The position numbers and the translations under genes were made by a program. A stretch of DNA of 8,762 nt from an uncultured Chitinophagales bacterium (lineage in GTDB: Bacteria > Bacteroidota > Bacteroidia > Chitinophagales > Chitinophagaceae). Positions within the stretch are counted from its first letter, which is position 1. Every line of letters starts with the position of its first letter. The notes beneath the pieces are model-generated. The model saw only the letters and a program-made list of their open reading frames with translations, searched no databases and was not told the DNA's origin. Positions 1 through 6,184 of this stretch are shown here, in pieces. The stretch spans positions 1 to 8,762 of the forward strand of contig CAMPIQ010000150.1 of the NCBI GenBank assembly GCA_946886475.1. Reading direction: 5' to 3'.

Positions 1-786
1 CTTCACTTCTCTTGTTGCTTTATCAGGAGGTAATGCTTTGATAAGCTTTGGCCTGACCAAAAAATTTTCCCTGCGTATCTGGCCGGCTTCATATCCTTCC
101 TGTTGCAAAACATAGGTACACATGCGCATATACGCTTCAGGCCCGCAGATATAAAACAATACTTTATCCGGAGAGCAGGTGGTATAATCCTTAACCAGTT
201 TTATCAGGAGGTCGCTGTATAATCTTGCCCTGGATAGCTCCAAAGTATCGCTGAACAGGAATTCAATCCTGAAGCGGTCCTGGAATTGTTTCGACAATTC
301 CATCAATTCATTGAGAAAAATGGTCTTGTCTGCCGAGGAATTACTATACACCAATATCAAATGTAAATGTGAATGAAAATGCAGTGCTGTTTTAATTAAT
401 GAAAACACAGGAGTGATACCGCTACCTGCCGCAAAAAAGAAAACCTGCCTGTAGGCATTGATATTGTCCGGCAAAACAAAAAAGCCTCCGGCTCCAGTTG
501 AAATTACTTCATCACCCGGTTGAATATGATCGATAAAATAACGTGAGAATAAACCATTGGCGATCCTTTTTATGCCAACAGACAAGGGTTCATTTAACCC
601 GGGAGATGAAGTAATGGAATACGACCGTCGTATTTCCTCATCATTTACCTTTCTCACAAAGGTGAGGTATTGTCCAGCTTTGTATTTTATCTGATGTCCT
701 TCTTCAAAGGAAAATACTTTGAATCCTTTTACTTTTTCTGTTATCCTGTTAACCCTGAGTTTTTTATAGAAACCCTCCTGCATCAT
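1..786 (-). CDS. PaaE-like FAD/NAD(P)H oxidoreductase, C-terminus cut by window edge
   Basis: The frame is open from an ATG at 786-784 to the left edge, giving 262 codons without a stop, so the C-terminus is missing. Seen: an N-terminal FAD-binding barrel with RSYS at residues 54-57, the usual flavin-contact motif; GLFSRYF at 78-84; a GxFxLP-like strand at 101-106; then a nucleotide-binding domain with GSGITP at 121-126 and CGPEAYM at 214-220. RRENF at 238-242 matches the linker that precedes the plant-type 2Fe-2S domain in phenylacetyl-CoA epoxidase reductase (PaaE) and related ferredoxin reductases. The iron-sulphur domain would lie beyond base 1, so whether it exists cannot be seen. Inferred role: transfers electrons from NAD(P)H through FAD to an iron-sulphur centre and an oxygenase or desaturase partner. 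No partner gene is in the window. A second ATG follows directly at 783. No clear promoter box was found upstream. Confidence 0.85.
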   Translation of the reverse strand, partial: MMQEGFYKKLRVNRITEKVKGFKVFSFEEGHQIKYKAGQYLTFVRKVNDEEIRRSYSITSSPGLNEPLSVGIKRIANGLFSRYFIDHIQPGDEVISTGAGGFFVLPDNINAYRQVFFFAAGSGITPVFSLIKTALHFHSHLHLILVYSNSSADKTIFLNELMELSKQFQDRFRIEFLFSDTLELSRARLYSDLLIKLVKDYTTCSPDKVLFYICGPEAYMRMCTYVLQQEGYEAGQIRRENFLVRPKLIKALPPDKATREVK

Positions 787-995
787 CAAATTTCGGGTAT
801 TTTATTAAGCTGCAATTTAACTTAAGCGGAACCAGGTGGGCTATGGCAGACTTATGTAGGAAACCTCCTTCCACTCTGTACCTGACAATATATCTCAGTA
901 AAATACAGGATGGTGTTCACCTCTTTATTTTTTAATTAATATATGAGAACCGGAAAGAATCAGGTTTTTTTATGGTATCCGGAAAAACAATCTAT

Positions 996-1027
996 AATCC
1001 ATTCAGGCTAAAAAGTAATAATGGATT
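996..1027 (-). terminator. Weak candidate terminator downstream of rimO
   Basis: An 8-base perfect inverted repeat (AATCCATT at 996-1003 and AATGGATT at 1020-1027, 16-base loop) begins 6 bases after the rimO stop codon. Read on the minus strand, a run of five T follows about eight bases after the stem. The stem is A/T-rich and the T-run is displaced, so this is a weak intrinsic terminator at best. The remainder of the 787-1033 spacer contains no ORF or promoter match that I can support. Confidence 0.3.
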
Positions 1028-1033
1028 TGCTAT

Positions 1034-2341
1034 CTAAACGCAATGACCTTCCAGGTCATAATCATATGCCCTGGTGATCTTCACCTGGTAAAAATTTCCC
1101 GGAATCAATTTGTTTTCTGATTGTACGATCACCTCATTGTCAACTTCAACACTGTCAAATTCTGTTCGGCCAATGTATCTCCCTGCTTCCTTTTTATCAA
1201 TCAGAACCTTAAGAGTCTGTCCTATTTTTTCCTGGTTCTTTTCATAACTGATCTCCTGCTGAACGGACATGATATCTTCCGCCCTTCTTTGTTTTTCTTC
1301 CGCAGGAACATTGTCGGTAAGCGCATGTGCGGAAGTATTCTCTTCATGTGAATAGGTAAAAATGCCAACCCTTTCAAATCTTTGTCTTTCAAGGAAACTT
1401 TTCAATTCTTCAACATCATCGGTTGTTTCACCAGGAAATCCTGTGATAAGGGTGGTACGAAGGCAAATACCGGGTACCGTTTCTCTCACCTGCTGCACCA
1501 GGTCTTCCATTTCCTGCCTCGTGATCTGCCTGCGCATGGCTTTCAGCATATTATCTGCGGCATGTTGCAAAGGCATATCAATATAGTTACAGATATTGTC
1601 CCTTTCCTTCATCACGTCCAGGATCTCCATCGGGAACTTATGCGGATAGGCATAATGAAGCCTGATCCATTCTATGCCCGGAACATCACTCAACCTTTTC
1701 ATCAGATCGGCCAGCATTCTTTTTTTGTAAAGGTCAAGACCATAATAGGTCAGTTCCTGGGCAATCAGCATGATCTCCTTTACACCTCTCCTCGCGAGTG
1801 CTTCTGCTTCTTTTACCAGGTCGTCGATAGAACGGCTCACATGCTGGCCACGCATCAGTGGAATGGCACAAAATGCACAGGTACGGTTACAGCCTTCAGA
1901 AATTTTCAGATAGGCATAGTGCTGGGGGGTTGAAAGCAATCTTTCGCCAATTAGTTCCGACTTATAGTCTGCCTCGAATTTTTTCAGGATCAGGGGTAAC
2001 TCCATGGTACCGAACCATGCGTCCACTTCAGGAATGTTTTGCTCAAGATCGTCGCGGTAACGCTGGCTTAAACATCCGGTAACATACACCTTGTCAAGCT
2101 TACCTTTTTGTTTGAGTTGCACCTGGCTTAGGATGGTATTGATGGATTCTTCCTTGGCCTTGTCAATGAAGCCGCAGGTATTCACAATAACTATATTATG
2201 ATCCTTCTTTCCACTCTCATGAACCACGTTAATATCATTGGCCAGTAACTGTCCACTTAACACCTCGCTATCCACCATATTCTTGCTGCATCCGAGCGTG
2301 ATGATATTTACCTTGTCTTTCCTGAGTGTTCTTGCTTTCAT
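1034..2341 (-). CDS. rimO: Ribosomal protein S12 (uS12) methylthiotransferase RimO
   Basis: 435 residues, full family length. RimO is a cytoplasmic radical-SAM enzyme that adds a methylthio group to the beta-carbon of a conserved aspartate of ribosomal protein S12. Seen: an N-terminal UPF0004 domain whose cluster cysteines are C18 (in TLGCSKNMVDSE), C56 (NTCGFID) and C90 (TGCLSQR); a radical-SAM core with C151, C155 and C158 in EGCNRTCAFC; and a C-terminal TRAM domain ending in YDYDLEGHCV. The SKN-VDSE motif and the lack of tRNA-type MiaB features favour RimO over MiaB. The ATG at 2341 is chosen because the family N-terminus (lysine-rich, then VNIITLGCSKN) begins there and a -7 box lies 8 bases upstream. 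The gene is divergent from the glycosyltransferase at 2439 with a 97-base spacer, and terminates with TAG. Confidence 0.96.
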   Translation of the reverse strand: MKARTLRKDKVNIITLGCSKNMVDSEVLSGQLLANDINVVHESGKKDHNIVIVNTCGFIDKAKEESINTILSQVQLKQKGKLDKVYVTGCLSQRYRDDLEQNIPEVDAWFGTMELPLILKKFEADYKSELIGERLLSTPQHYAYLKISEGCNRTCAFCAIPLMRGQHVSRSIDDLVKEAEALARRGVKEIMLIAQELTYYGLDLYKKRMLADLMKRLSDVPGIEWIRLHYAYPHKFPMEILDVMKERDNICNYIDMPLQHAADNMLKAMRRQITRQEMEDLVQQVRETVPGICLRTTLITGFPGETTDDVEELKSFLERQRFERVGIFTYSHEENTSAHALTDNVPAEEKQRRAEDIMSVQQEISYEKNQEKIGQTLKVLIDKKEAGRYIGRTEFDSVEVDNEVIVQSENKLIPGNFYQVKITRAYDYDLEGHCV

Positions 2342-2349
2342 ACGAGCCG

Positions 2350-2357
2350 CAAAGGTA
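2350..2357 (-). promoter_or_regulatory. Bacteroidota -7 box for rimO
   Basis: The minus strand reads TACCTTTG, an exact match to the phylum's TAnnTTTG -7 element. Only 8 bases separate it from the rimO ATG, so transcription would start at or within a few bases of the start codon. I see no convincing -33 TTTG at the expected spacing. The same octamer occurs upstream of the small gene at 5868-6086. Confidence 0.65.
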
Positions 2358-2396
2358 CAATTAACAGGGGCTAATCCTGTTTAGGTTTTGATAAAC

Positions 2397-2404
2397 TATC
2401 TTCG
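2397..2404 (+). promoter_or_regulatory. Possible -7 box for the glycosyltransferase gene
   Basis: TATCTTCG matches TAnnTTTG at five of the six fixed positions and lies 34 bases before the ATG at 2439, a reasonable leader length. No -33 element is evident at the usual spacing. Some promoter must lie in the 97-base divergent spacer, since the gene has no upstream co-directional neighbour, but the exact site is uncertain. Confidence 0.3.
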
Positions 2405-2438
2405 GTTTCTGATGGGATATCAATTTTAAAAGGCAGGA

Positions 2439-3905
2439 ATGAACCCGACTATGTCAAACAGGAATTTCTTATCTGAACGGATGTGCTACCTGTTTTTATT
2501 CCTTACCGCATTTTTTATCAGGTTACCTTTTTTCTTCCGGGATTATATTGACCGGGATGAAAGCACATTCATTCTTATGGGGCAAAGTATTGCCGATGGC
2601 TATCTGCCCTATGTTCAATTATGGGATCTGAAGCCGCCACTGCTTTTTTATGTTTTTGGACTGATCCAGTATATTTTCCCCGATTCATTTGTTGCCATTC
2701 GTTTTCTTGGCGTGCTGGTTGTGTTTCTCTCGGCTGTGATCCTTATGAAGATCTCAGTAAAAGCGCGACTGAAAAATGGCTTTTTAACCGGGCTTCTGTA
2801 TGTGATCCTTTCCAGTGAATTTGGAAACCTGCAGGGATTAATGTCGGAACATCTTGCTGTGATGTTTGTTTTGGCGGCCATGTATTTTTTACAAAAAAAA
2901 GAGCTTAGCCTGTATTTCTTCCTGTCCGGTATTGCTTTTGGATGTGCCCTGTTGTGTAAGCTCAGCCTTGCATATGGCATCTTTCTTTATTTGCTGGCAT
3001 CTTTCATAATGGATCTTGGTACCAGAAGCTTCCGGAGACTTTTAATATCTTATTTTCAGGCAGCCGCAGGCATCCTGCTTCCTTTTGCCTTTCTCCTTAC
3101 GCCTTATCTTCTCCAGGATAAAGGGGAGCTGTTTCTTAATTCGGTTTTCCTTGCACCATTGGAATACAGTAAAGCGGGATACCTTTCCCCGCTCCAAAAA
3201 CTGGCTAATACCTGGTGGATCATTGCGGCCGGTTTACTGATCGCATATTTCTCCCTGTCCCGGTTAAGACAAGGATTCAAAAGAACTACTATTTTGATTC
3301 TCAGTTTATTAATTGGAGTTATTTACACTTTTTATTCCAGTGGAATTGTAAATGGACATTACCTGGTGCAGGTTTATCCATTCATCCTTTTACTTGTTTT
3401 AGGCATGCAGGTAAAAAAGGAGATCCTGTTAAAACCGGTTGTTCTTGGTATGCTGGTCGTTCTTGTAAGTGCTGAAAGCCTGATTGAATATTACAAAGTA
3501 GGAAAAAGCATAGTACATACGGGAAGCCCATATTACAGGGAAGCCTTTACAATTACCCGACTCATAAAAGACAGGAAGCCGGACGTACAGAAGATCTTTT
3601 TTGCCGACTATCATATAGGATACTGGCTGCTGAACCAGTACCCTCTCACCAAAAGCACTACTCATCCATCCAACCTGGCCAGGCCCTTCCTTTTTAAATA
3701 CTTTGGCGTAGAAAGGAATTCACTTGAAGAATTACAATTCCTTATGGACAGCATTCAACCGGATGTGGTGGTGAGCAAAACAGAGCGACTGGGATTCTTT
3801 CCTTTCAACAGTTCTGAGAATATTTATTTTGATTCGGTGATCCAAAAGGATTTCAGGCCAATGATGCAGCCGGGGAAGCATGTATGGATCTGGGAAAGGA
3901 AATGA
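2439..3905 (+). CDS. GT-C fold membrane glycosyltransferase, PMT/ArnT-like (GT39/PMT_2)
   Basis: 488 residues with roughly ten to twelve hydrophobic segments between about residues 15 and 346, followed by a soluble C-terminal part of about 140 residues. Seen: an acidic motif DRDES at 38-42 in the first extracytoplasmic loop after TM1, then LWDLKPPLLFYVF at 61-73. An acidic first loop plus a W..KPP motif is the hallmark of PMT_2/ArnT-type transferases, which use polyprenyl-phosphate-linked sugars on the outer face of the inner membrane. NGHYLVQVYPF at 305-315 also resembles a late conserved segment of these proteins. Acceptor and sugar cannot be inferred; lipid A, glycan or protein are all possible. 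The ATG at 2439 is used; an ATG at 2451 is an alternative that removes only four residues. It is the only plus-strand gene between rimO and ftsY, and its TGA abuts the ftsY stop codon. Confidence 0.82.
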   Translation: MNPTMSNRNFLSERMCYLFLFLTAFFIRLPFFFRDYIDRDESTFILMGQSIADGYLPYVQLWDLKPPLLFYVFGLIQYIFPDSFVAIRFLGVLVVFLSAVILMKISVKARLKNGFLTGLLYVILSSEFGNLQGLMSEHLAVMFVLAAMYFLQKKELSLYFFLSGIAFGCALLCKLSLAYGIFLYLLASFIMDLGTRSFRRLLISYFQAAAGILLPFAFLLTPYLLQDKGELFLNSVFLAPLEYSKAGYLSPLQKLANTWWIIAAGLLIAYFSLSRLRQGFKRTTILILSLLIGVIYTFYSSGIVNGHYLVQVYPFILLLVLGMQVKKEILLKPVVLGMLVVLVSAESLIEYYKVGKSIVHTGSPYYREAFTITRLIKDRKPDVQKIFFADYHIGYWLLNQYPLTKSTTHPSNLARPFLFKYFGVERNSLEELQFLMDSIQPDVVVSKTERLGFFPFNSSENIYFDSVIQKDFRPMMQPGKHVWIWERK

Positions 3906-4877
3906 TCAGGACCCGGGCTTTTCCAGGTTAAAAAGACTGTCTACAAATTCATGCTTGTCAAAAACAAGCAGGTCTTCCATCTTCTCCCCAACCCCAATAA
4001 ATTTTACCGGGATCCTGAACTGGCTGGCAATTGCCAGTACTACCCCACCTTTGGCAGTGCCATCTAATTTAGTGATTGCCAGTGCAGTTACATCGGTTGC
4101 TGCGGTAAAATGTTTAGCTTGTTCAAGTGCGTTTTGTCCGGTTGATCCATCAAGAACCAACAACACTTCATGTGGCGCTCCGGGAATTATTTTCTGAATA
4201 CTTCTTTTGATCTTACTCAGCTCCTCCATCAAATGAGCCTTGTTGTGCAGGCGCCCTGCCGTATCAATCAGTACCACTTCCGACCCTTTGGAAATGGCGC
4301 TTTGCACGGTGTCGAAAGCAACTGCCGCCGGATCGGAACCCATCGCCTGCTTTACAATTGGAACCCCCGTCCTTTCCGACCAGATGGTTAACTGTTCAAC
4401 AGCCGCAGCCCTGAAAGTGTCCGCGGCGCCCAGCAACACCTGCTTACCGGCCATTTTAAAATTATAGGAAAGCTTACCGATAGTGGTGGTTTTTCCAACA
4501 CCATTCACTCCAACCACAAGCACCACATATGGTTTAACAGGAAGTTCGGAATGAAAATCATAACTGTTAGAAGAAGGCGCGTCTACTAAAATATTTTCAA
4601 TTTCTTCTTTAAGTATATTGTTTAAATCACTTGTTGTCAAATATTTATCCTTTGCCACTCTCTTCTCAATCAGGTCAATTATTTTAACGGTTGTTTCAAC
4701 TCCCACATCTGCGGTTATCAAAGCTTCTTCCAGATCATCCAACACTTCCTCATCTACAGTGCTTTTACCTGCGATGGCTTTTGTTACTTTGGAAAAGAAA
4801 TTTTCCTTGGTTTTTTGAAGTCCTTCATCCAGGCTTTCCTTTTCTTTTTTACCGAACAGTTTATTGAAGAATCCCAT
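3906..4877 (-). CDS. ftsY: Signal recognition particle receptor FtsY
   Basis: 323 residues. FtsY is the membrane-associated SRP GTPase that pairs with Ffh to deliver ribosome-nascent chains to the Sec translocon. Seen: an N-terminal basic amphipathic start (MGFFNKLFGKKEKE) and a helical N domain to about residue 100 containing ALITADVGVETT; then the NG GTPase domain with G1 GVNGVGKTT at 123-131, G2/insertion-box DTFRAAAVEQL at 153-163, G3 DTAGRL at 205-210, G4 TKLDGTAKGG at 269-278 and GVGE at 295-298, followed by DLLVFD. The long acidic A domain of E. coli FtsY is absent, so this is the short form common outside the Enterobacteria. It lies downstream of rpmB, rpmG and the DUF4295 gene on the same strand, but a terminator at 5011-5050 suggests partly independent transcription. 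Its TGA directly abuts the stop codon of the convergent glycosyltransferase gene. Confidence 0.97.
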   Translation of the reverse strand: MGFFNKLFGKKEKESLDEGLQKTKENFFSKVTKAIAGKSTVDEEVLDDLEEALITADVGVETTVKIIDLIEKRVAKDKYLTTSDLNNILKEEIENILVDAPSSNSYDFHSELPVKPYVVLVVGVNGVGKTTTIGKLSYNFKMAGKQVLLGAADTFRAAAVEQLTIWSERTGVPIVKQAMGSDPAAVAFDTVQSAISKGSEVVLIDTAGRLHNKAHLMEELSKIKRSIQKIIPGAPHEVLLVLDGSTGQNALEQAKHFTAATDVTALAITKLDGTAKGGVVLAIASQFRIPVKFIGVGEKMEDLLVFDKHEFVDSLFNLEKPGS

Positions 4878-4969
4878 ATCATATTGCCCCAGGGCAGGTT
4901 TATTACCGGTTAAGAGTTGAGAATAATGTTGATCAGCAGCATATACCGATCAACCAGGAATGCAATATA

Positions 4970-4977
4970 CAAATATG
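4970..4977 (-). promoter_or_regulatory. Weak candidate -7 box for ftsY
   Basis: The minus strand reads CATATTTG, one mismatch from TAnnTTTG, 92 bases before the ftsY ATG. The spacer after the 5011-5050 terminator should contain an ftsY promoter, and this is the best match I see. The leader it would produce contains a 7-base inverted repeat (GTTGATC at 4928-4934, GATCAAC at 4948-4954). Confidence 0.2.
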
Positions 4978-4994
4978 CAATTTACGGATTTGAG

Positions 4995-5010
4995 TTGCCG
5001 GCGCCGGCAA
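4995..5010. repeat. 16-base perfect palindrome between the ribosomal operon and ftsY
   Basis: TTGCCGGCGCCGGCAA is identical to its own reverse complement and is much more G+C-rich than its surroundings. It adjoins the U-tract side of the terminator at 5011-5050 and lies 117 bases before the ftsY ATG. No T-run follows on either strand, so it is not itself an intrinsic terminator. It could be a binding site for a dimeric protein or a short hairpin; the sequence does not decide. Confidence 0.6.
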
Positions 5011-5050
5011 AAGACTATAAAAGAAAAGCCGTCGACAATGGCGACAGCTT
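5011..5050 (-). terminator. Intrinsic terminator of the rpmB-rpmG-DUF4295 transcript
   Basis: On the minus strand, AAGCTGTCG (5050-5042) pairs with CGACGGCTT (5034-5026) across a 7-base loop, giving nine pairs with one G-U wobble. The next bases read TTCTTTTATAGTCTT, a U-rich tract. It begins 26 bases after the stop codon of the DUF4295 gene and lies upstream of ftsY, so it should end or attenuate the ribosomal transcript before ftsY. Confidence 0.65.
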
Positions 5051-5076
5051 CATGAAAATTTACTAACCCGCGAAAA

Positions 5077-5250
5077 TTATTTATTAGATAAATATTCTTT
5101 CACTTTATCCTTATGCACGATAGCTTCTTTAAAAGTATAAGCACCGGTTTTGGGGCTGCGGACGGCCTTAATTACTTTACTCCAGTTCTTTGCCTCTGCT
5201 GCTGCCCTGGCATCTTTGGTTTTGATGGCGGTTTTTGCTGCTTTTGCCAT
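5077..5250 (-). CDS. DUF4295 family small basic protein, probable ribosome-associated
   Basis: A 57-residue ORF with ATG at 5250-5248 and TAA at 5079-5077. Seen: MAKAAKTAIKTKDARAAAEA at the N-terminus, rich in lysine and alanine, then KVIKAVRSPKTGAYTFKEAIV and KDKVKEYL. The core 'K(V/A)I+xV+SxKTGAYTFKE' is the DUF4295 signature as I know it, a short Bacteroidota-restricted family. It follows rpmG by 73 bases and precedes ftsY, the usual family position. The small size, high basicity and neighbours fit a ribosomal protein. From memory, an additional large-subunit protein named bL38 was described from a Flavobacterium ribosome structure and may be this family; I cannot confirm the identity here. 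The terminator begins 26 bases downstream. Confidence 0.88.
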   Translation of the reverse strand: MAKAAKTAIKTKDARAAAEAKNWSKVIKAVRSPKTGAYTFKEAIVHKDKVKEYLSNK

Positions 5251-5267
5251 GATTGTTATTTTTTTTA

Positions 5268-5311
5268 GTTGACAAGTTTAAAAGTTGATTCGGCCTTGTC
5301 AACCTATCAAC
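5268..5311. repeat. Interleaved inverted repeats in the rpmG to DUF4295 spacer
   Basis: GTTGACAAG at 5268-5276 is the exact reverse complement of CTTGTCAAC at 5295-5303. A second pair, GTTGAT at 5284-5289 and ATCAAC at 5306-5311, is interleaved with it, so the two stems are either mutually exclusive or form a pseudoknot. Neither strand has a T-run after the stem, which argues against a terminator. The repeated GTTGA/TCAAC pentamers could also be a remnant of a short dispersed intergenic repeat. Confidence 0.6.
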
Positions 5312-5323
5312 CTGTTAACTGAA

Positions 5324-5506
5324 TTACTTAATTTCCTTATGAACAGTCACCTTTTTAAGGTTAGCATTGAATTTCTTCAACTCCAGACGCTCGGGATTGT
5401 TCTTTTTGTTTTTGGTAGTGATATAACGGCTGGTACCTGGTACATCAGTTGTTTTTTGCTCGGTGCATTCCAGGATGACCTGTACACGGTTGCCTTTCTT
5501 TGCCAT
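5324..5506 (-). CDS. rpmG: 50S ribosomal protein bL33
   Basis: 60 residues. bL33 is a small protein near the E-site side of the large subunit. Seen: [20 protein letters not shown], then [20 protein letters not shown] and a basic tail ending in [20 protein letters not shown] is the family signature. It lacks the paired CxxC motifs of the zinc-binding paralogue (one cysteine only, C14), so this is the zinc-independent form. It starts 25 bases after the rpmB stop codon and is presumably co-transcribed with it. No Shine-Dalgarno sequence precedes the ATG; the upstream bases are A/T-rich. Confidence 0.96.
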   Translation of the reverse strand: MAKKGNRVQVILECTEQKTTDVPGTSRYITTKNKKNNPERLELKKFNANLKKVTVHKEIK

Positions 5507-5531
5507 TGTGATTGATTTGAAAATTTATAAA

Positions 5532-5768
5532 TTAAATGTGTTGTCCCTTAGCTCTCAGTTCTTTGACAACACTATATAATCCATTTTTATTAATAGTGCG
5601 GATACCATCAGCTGTAAGCTTCAGTGTGATCCATTTGTTTTCTTCCGCAAGGAAGAATTTCTTTGTTTGTAAATTCGGTAAGAAACGACGTTTGGTCTTA
5701 ATATTGGAGTGAGAAACCTTGTTTCCACCAATTGGAACCTTACCTGTAACCTGACATACTCTCGCCAT
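5532..5768 (-). CDS. rpmB: 50S ribosomal protein bL28
   Basis: 78 residues, the same length as the E. coli protein. Seen: MARVCQVTGKVPIGGNKVSH, then SNIKTKRRFLPNLQTKKFFL, and a C-terminal segment with TADGIRTINKNGL. The CQVTGK..GN.VSHS..KTKRRF.PNLQ pattern is diagnostic of bL28. The ATG at 5768 is the family start; an out-of-frame ORF starting at 5803 is a shadow. A -7 box at 5801-5808 supplies a leader of about 25-30 bases. First gene of the rpmB-rpmG-DUF4295 unit; rpmG follows after 25 bases. Confidence 0.97.
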   Translation of the reverse strand: MARVCQVTGKVPIGGNKVSHSNIKTKRRFLPNLQTKKFFLAEENKWITLKLTADGIRTINKNGLYSVVKELRAKGQHI

Positions 5769-5800
5769 GACTTTATAATTTTGACCGGAATTTCGGGATG

Positions 5801-5808
5801 CAAATGTA
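5801..5808 (-). promoter_or_regulatory. Bacteroidota -7 box for the rpmB operon
   Basis: The minus strand reads TACATTTG, an exact TAnnTTTG match, 32 bases before the rpmB ATG. A TTTG occurs further upstream at 5824-5821, but the 12-base spacing is shorter than the roughly 19-21 usual for a -33 element, so I do not assign it. The box lies in the 99-base spacer after the small gene at 5868-6086, so the ribosomal genes can be transcribed separately from that gene. Confidence 0.6.
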
Positions 5809-5867
5809 GGGAAATACAGGCAAAGATTCAGCTGGATCTGAATAAATTTTAGCTTGTTATAAGAAAT

Positions 5868-6086
5868 TTAGCAATAATTTTTAGCCGGTTTACCGTTTAC
5901 TTCTACCAGCTGGTCCATCCCAATTACAAATCCGGCATCGGTTTCAATGATCTCCCGGCCCGAAACTTCCTCCATTTTTACGATATGCCCTCTTATCTCC
6001 GTTATCATATCCTGTACATCCCTGAACTTAATAACACATATTTTATTAAGGTCCATTTGCTCTTCAAGAAATTGTTTTAATTCCAT
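5868..6086 (-). CDS. Unrecognised 72-residue protein upstream of rpmB
   Basis: I do not recognise a named family. An ATG at 6125 would give 85 residues, but the ATG at 6086-6084 is preferred because a perfect -7 box (6101-6108) falls inside the longer reading frame, 14 bases upstream of it. The 72-residue product starts MELKQFLEEQMDLNKICVIK, a short amphipathic helix followed by strands; then IRGHIVKMEEVSGREIIETD and AGFVIGMDQLVEVNGK, ending in YC. The alternation of short strands with turns (GHIV..GREIIET..GF.IGMDQLVEVNG) looks like a small SH3- or Sm-like beta barrel, which is inference only. No signal peptide or membrane segment. It lies 99 bases upstream of rpmB on the same strand and could read through into it. 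Cytoplasmic and possibly regulatory, but function unknown. Confidence 0.72.
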   Translation of the reverse strand: MELKQFLEEQMDLNKICVIKFRDVQDMITEIRGHIVKMEEVSGREIIETDAGFVIGMDQLVEVNGKPAKNYC

Positions 6087-6100
6087 ATAGATCGTTTGAA

Positions 6101-6108
6101 CAAAGGTA
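6101..6108 (-). promoter_or_regulatory. Bacteroidota -7 box for the 72-residue gene
   Basis: The minus strand reads TACCTTTG, identical to the box before rimO. It lies 14 bases upstream of the ATG at 6086, implying a leader of only about 5-10 bases, and it decides against the longer start at 6125, which would be upstream of the box. No clear -33 element at standard spacing. Confidence 0.6.
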
Positions 6109-6184
6109 AGCGGTTGCAGATCCAAATCGGAGCCGGACCCCTGACTGGTTTTACTCAGTCATAATTTCAGCATTCTCTTCCTTT

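Noticed and set aside
1382..1933. 183-codon plus-strand open frame
   Set aside because: It lies entirely antisense to rimO, which has all family motifs in its own frame; the product has no recognisable motif.
2648..2980. 110-codon minus-strand open frame
   Set aside because: Antisense shadow of the glycosyltransferase membrane region; no motif and no upstream signal.
5268..5303. Nine-pair stem between rpmG and the DUF4295 gene as an intrinsic terminator
   Set aside because: On the minus strand the stem is followed by an A-run, not T, and on the plus strand by mixed sequence.
5621..5803. 60-codon minus-strand frame overlapping rpmB
   Set aside because: Different frame from bL28, which matches the family over its full length; its start coincides with the rpmB promoter region.
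6087..6125. N-terminal extension of the 72-residue protein from an ATG at 6125
   Set aside because: The perfect -7 box at 6101-6108 lies within this extension, so transcripts from it would not include the upstream ATG.
6142..6161. Hairpin TGACTG/CAGTCA as a terminator or operator
   Set aside because: Only six pairs, no T-run on either strand, and no other support.
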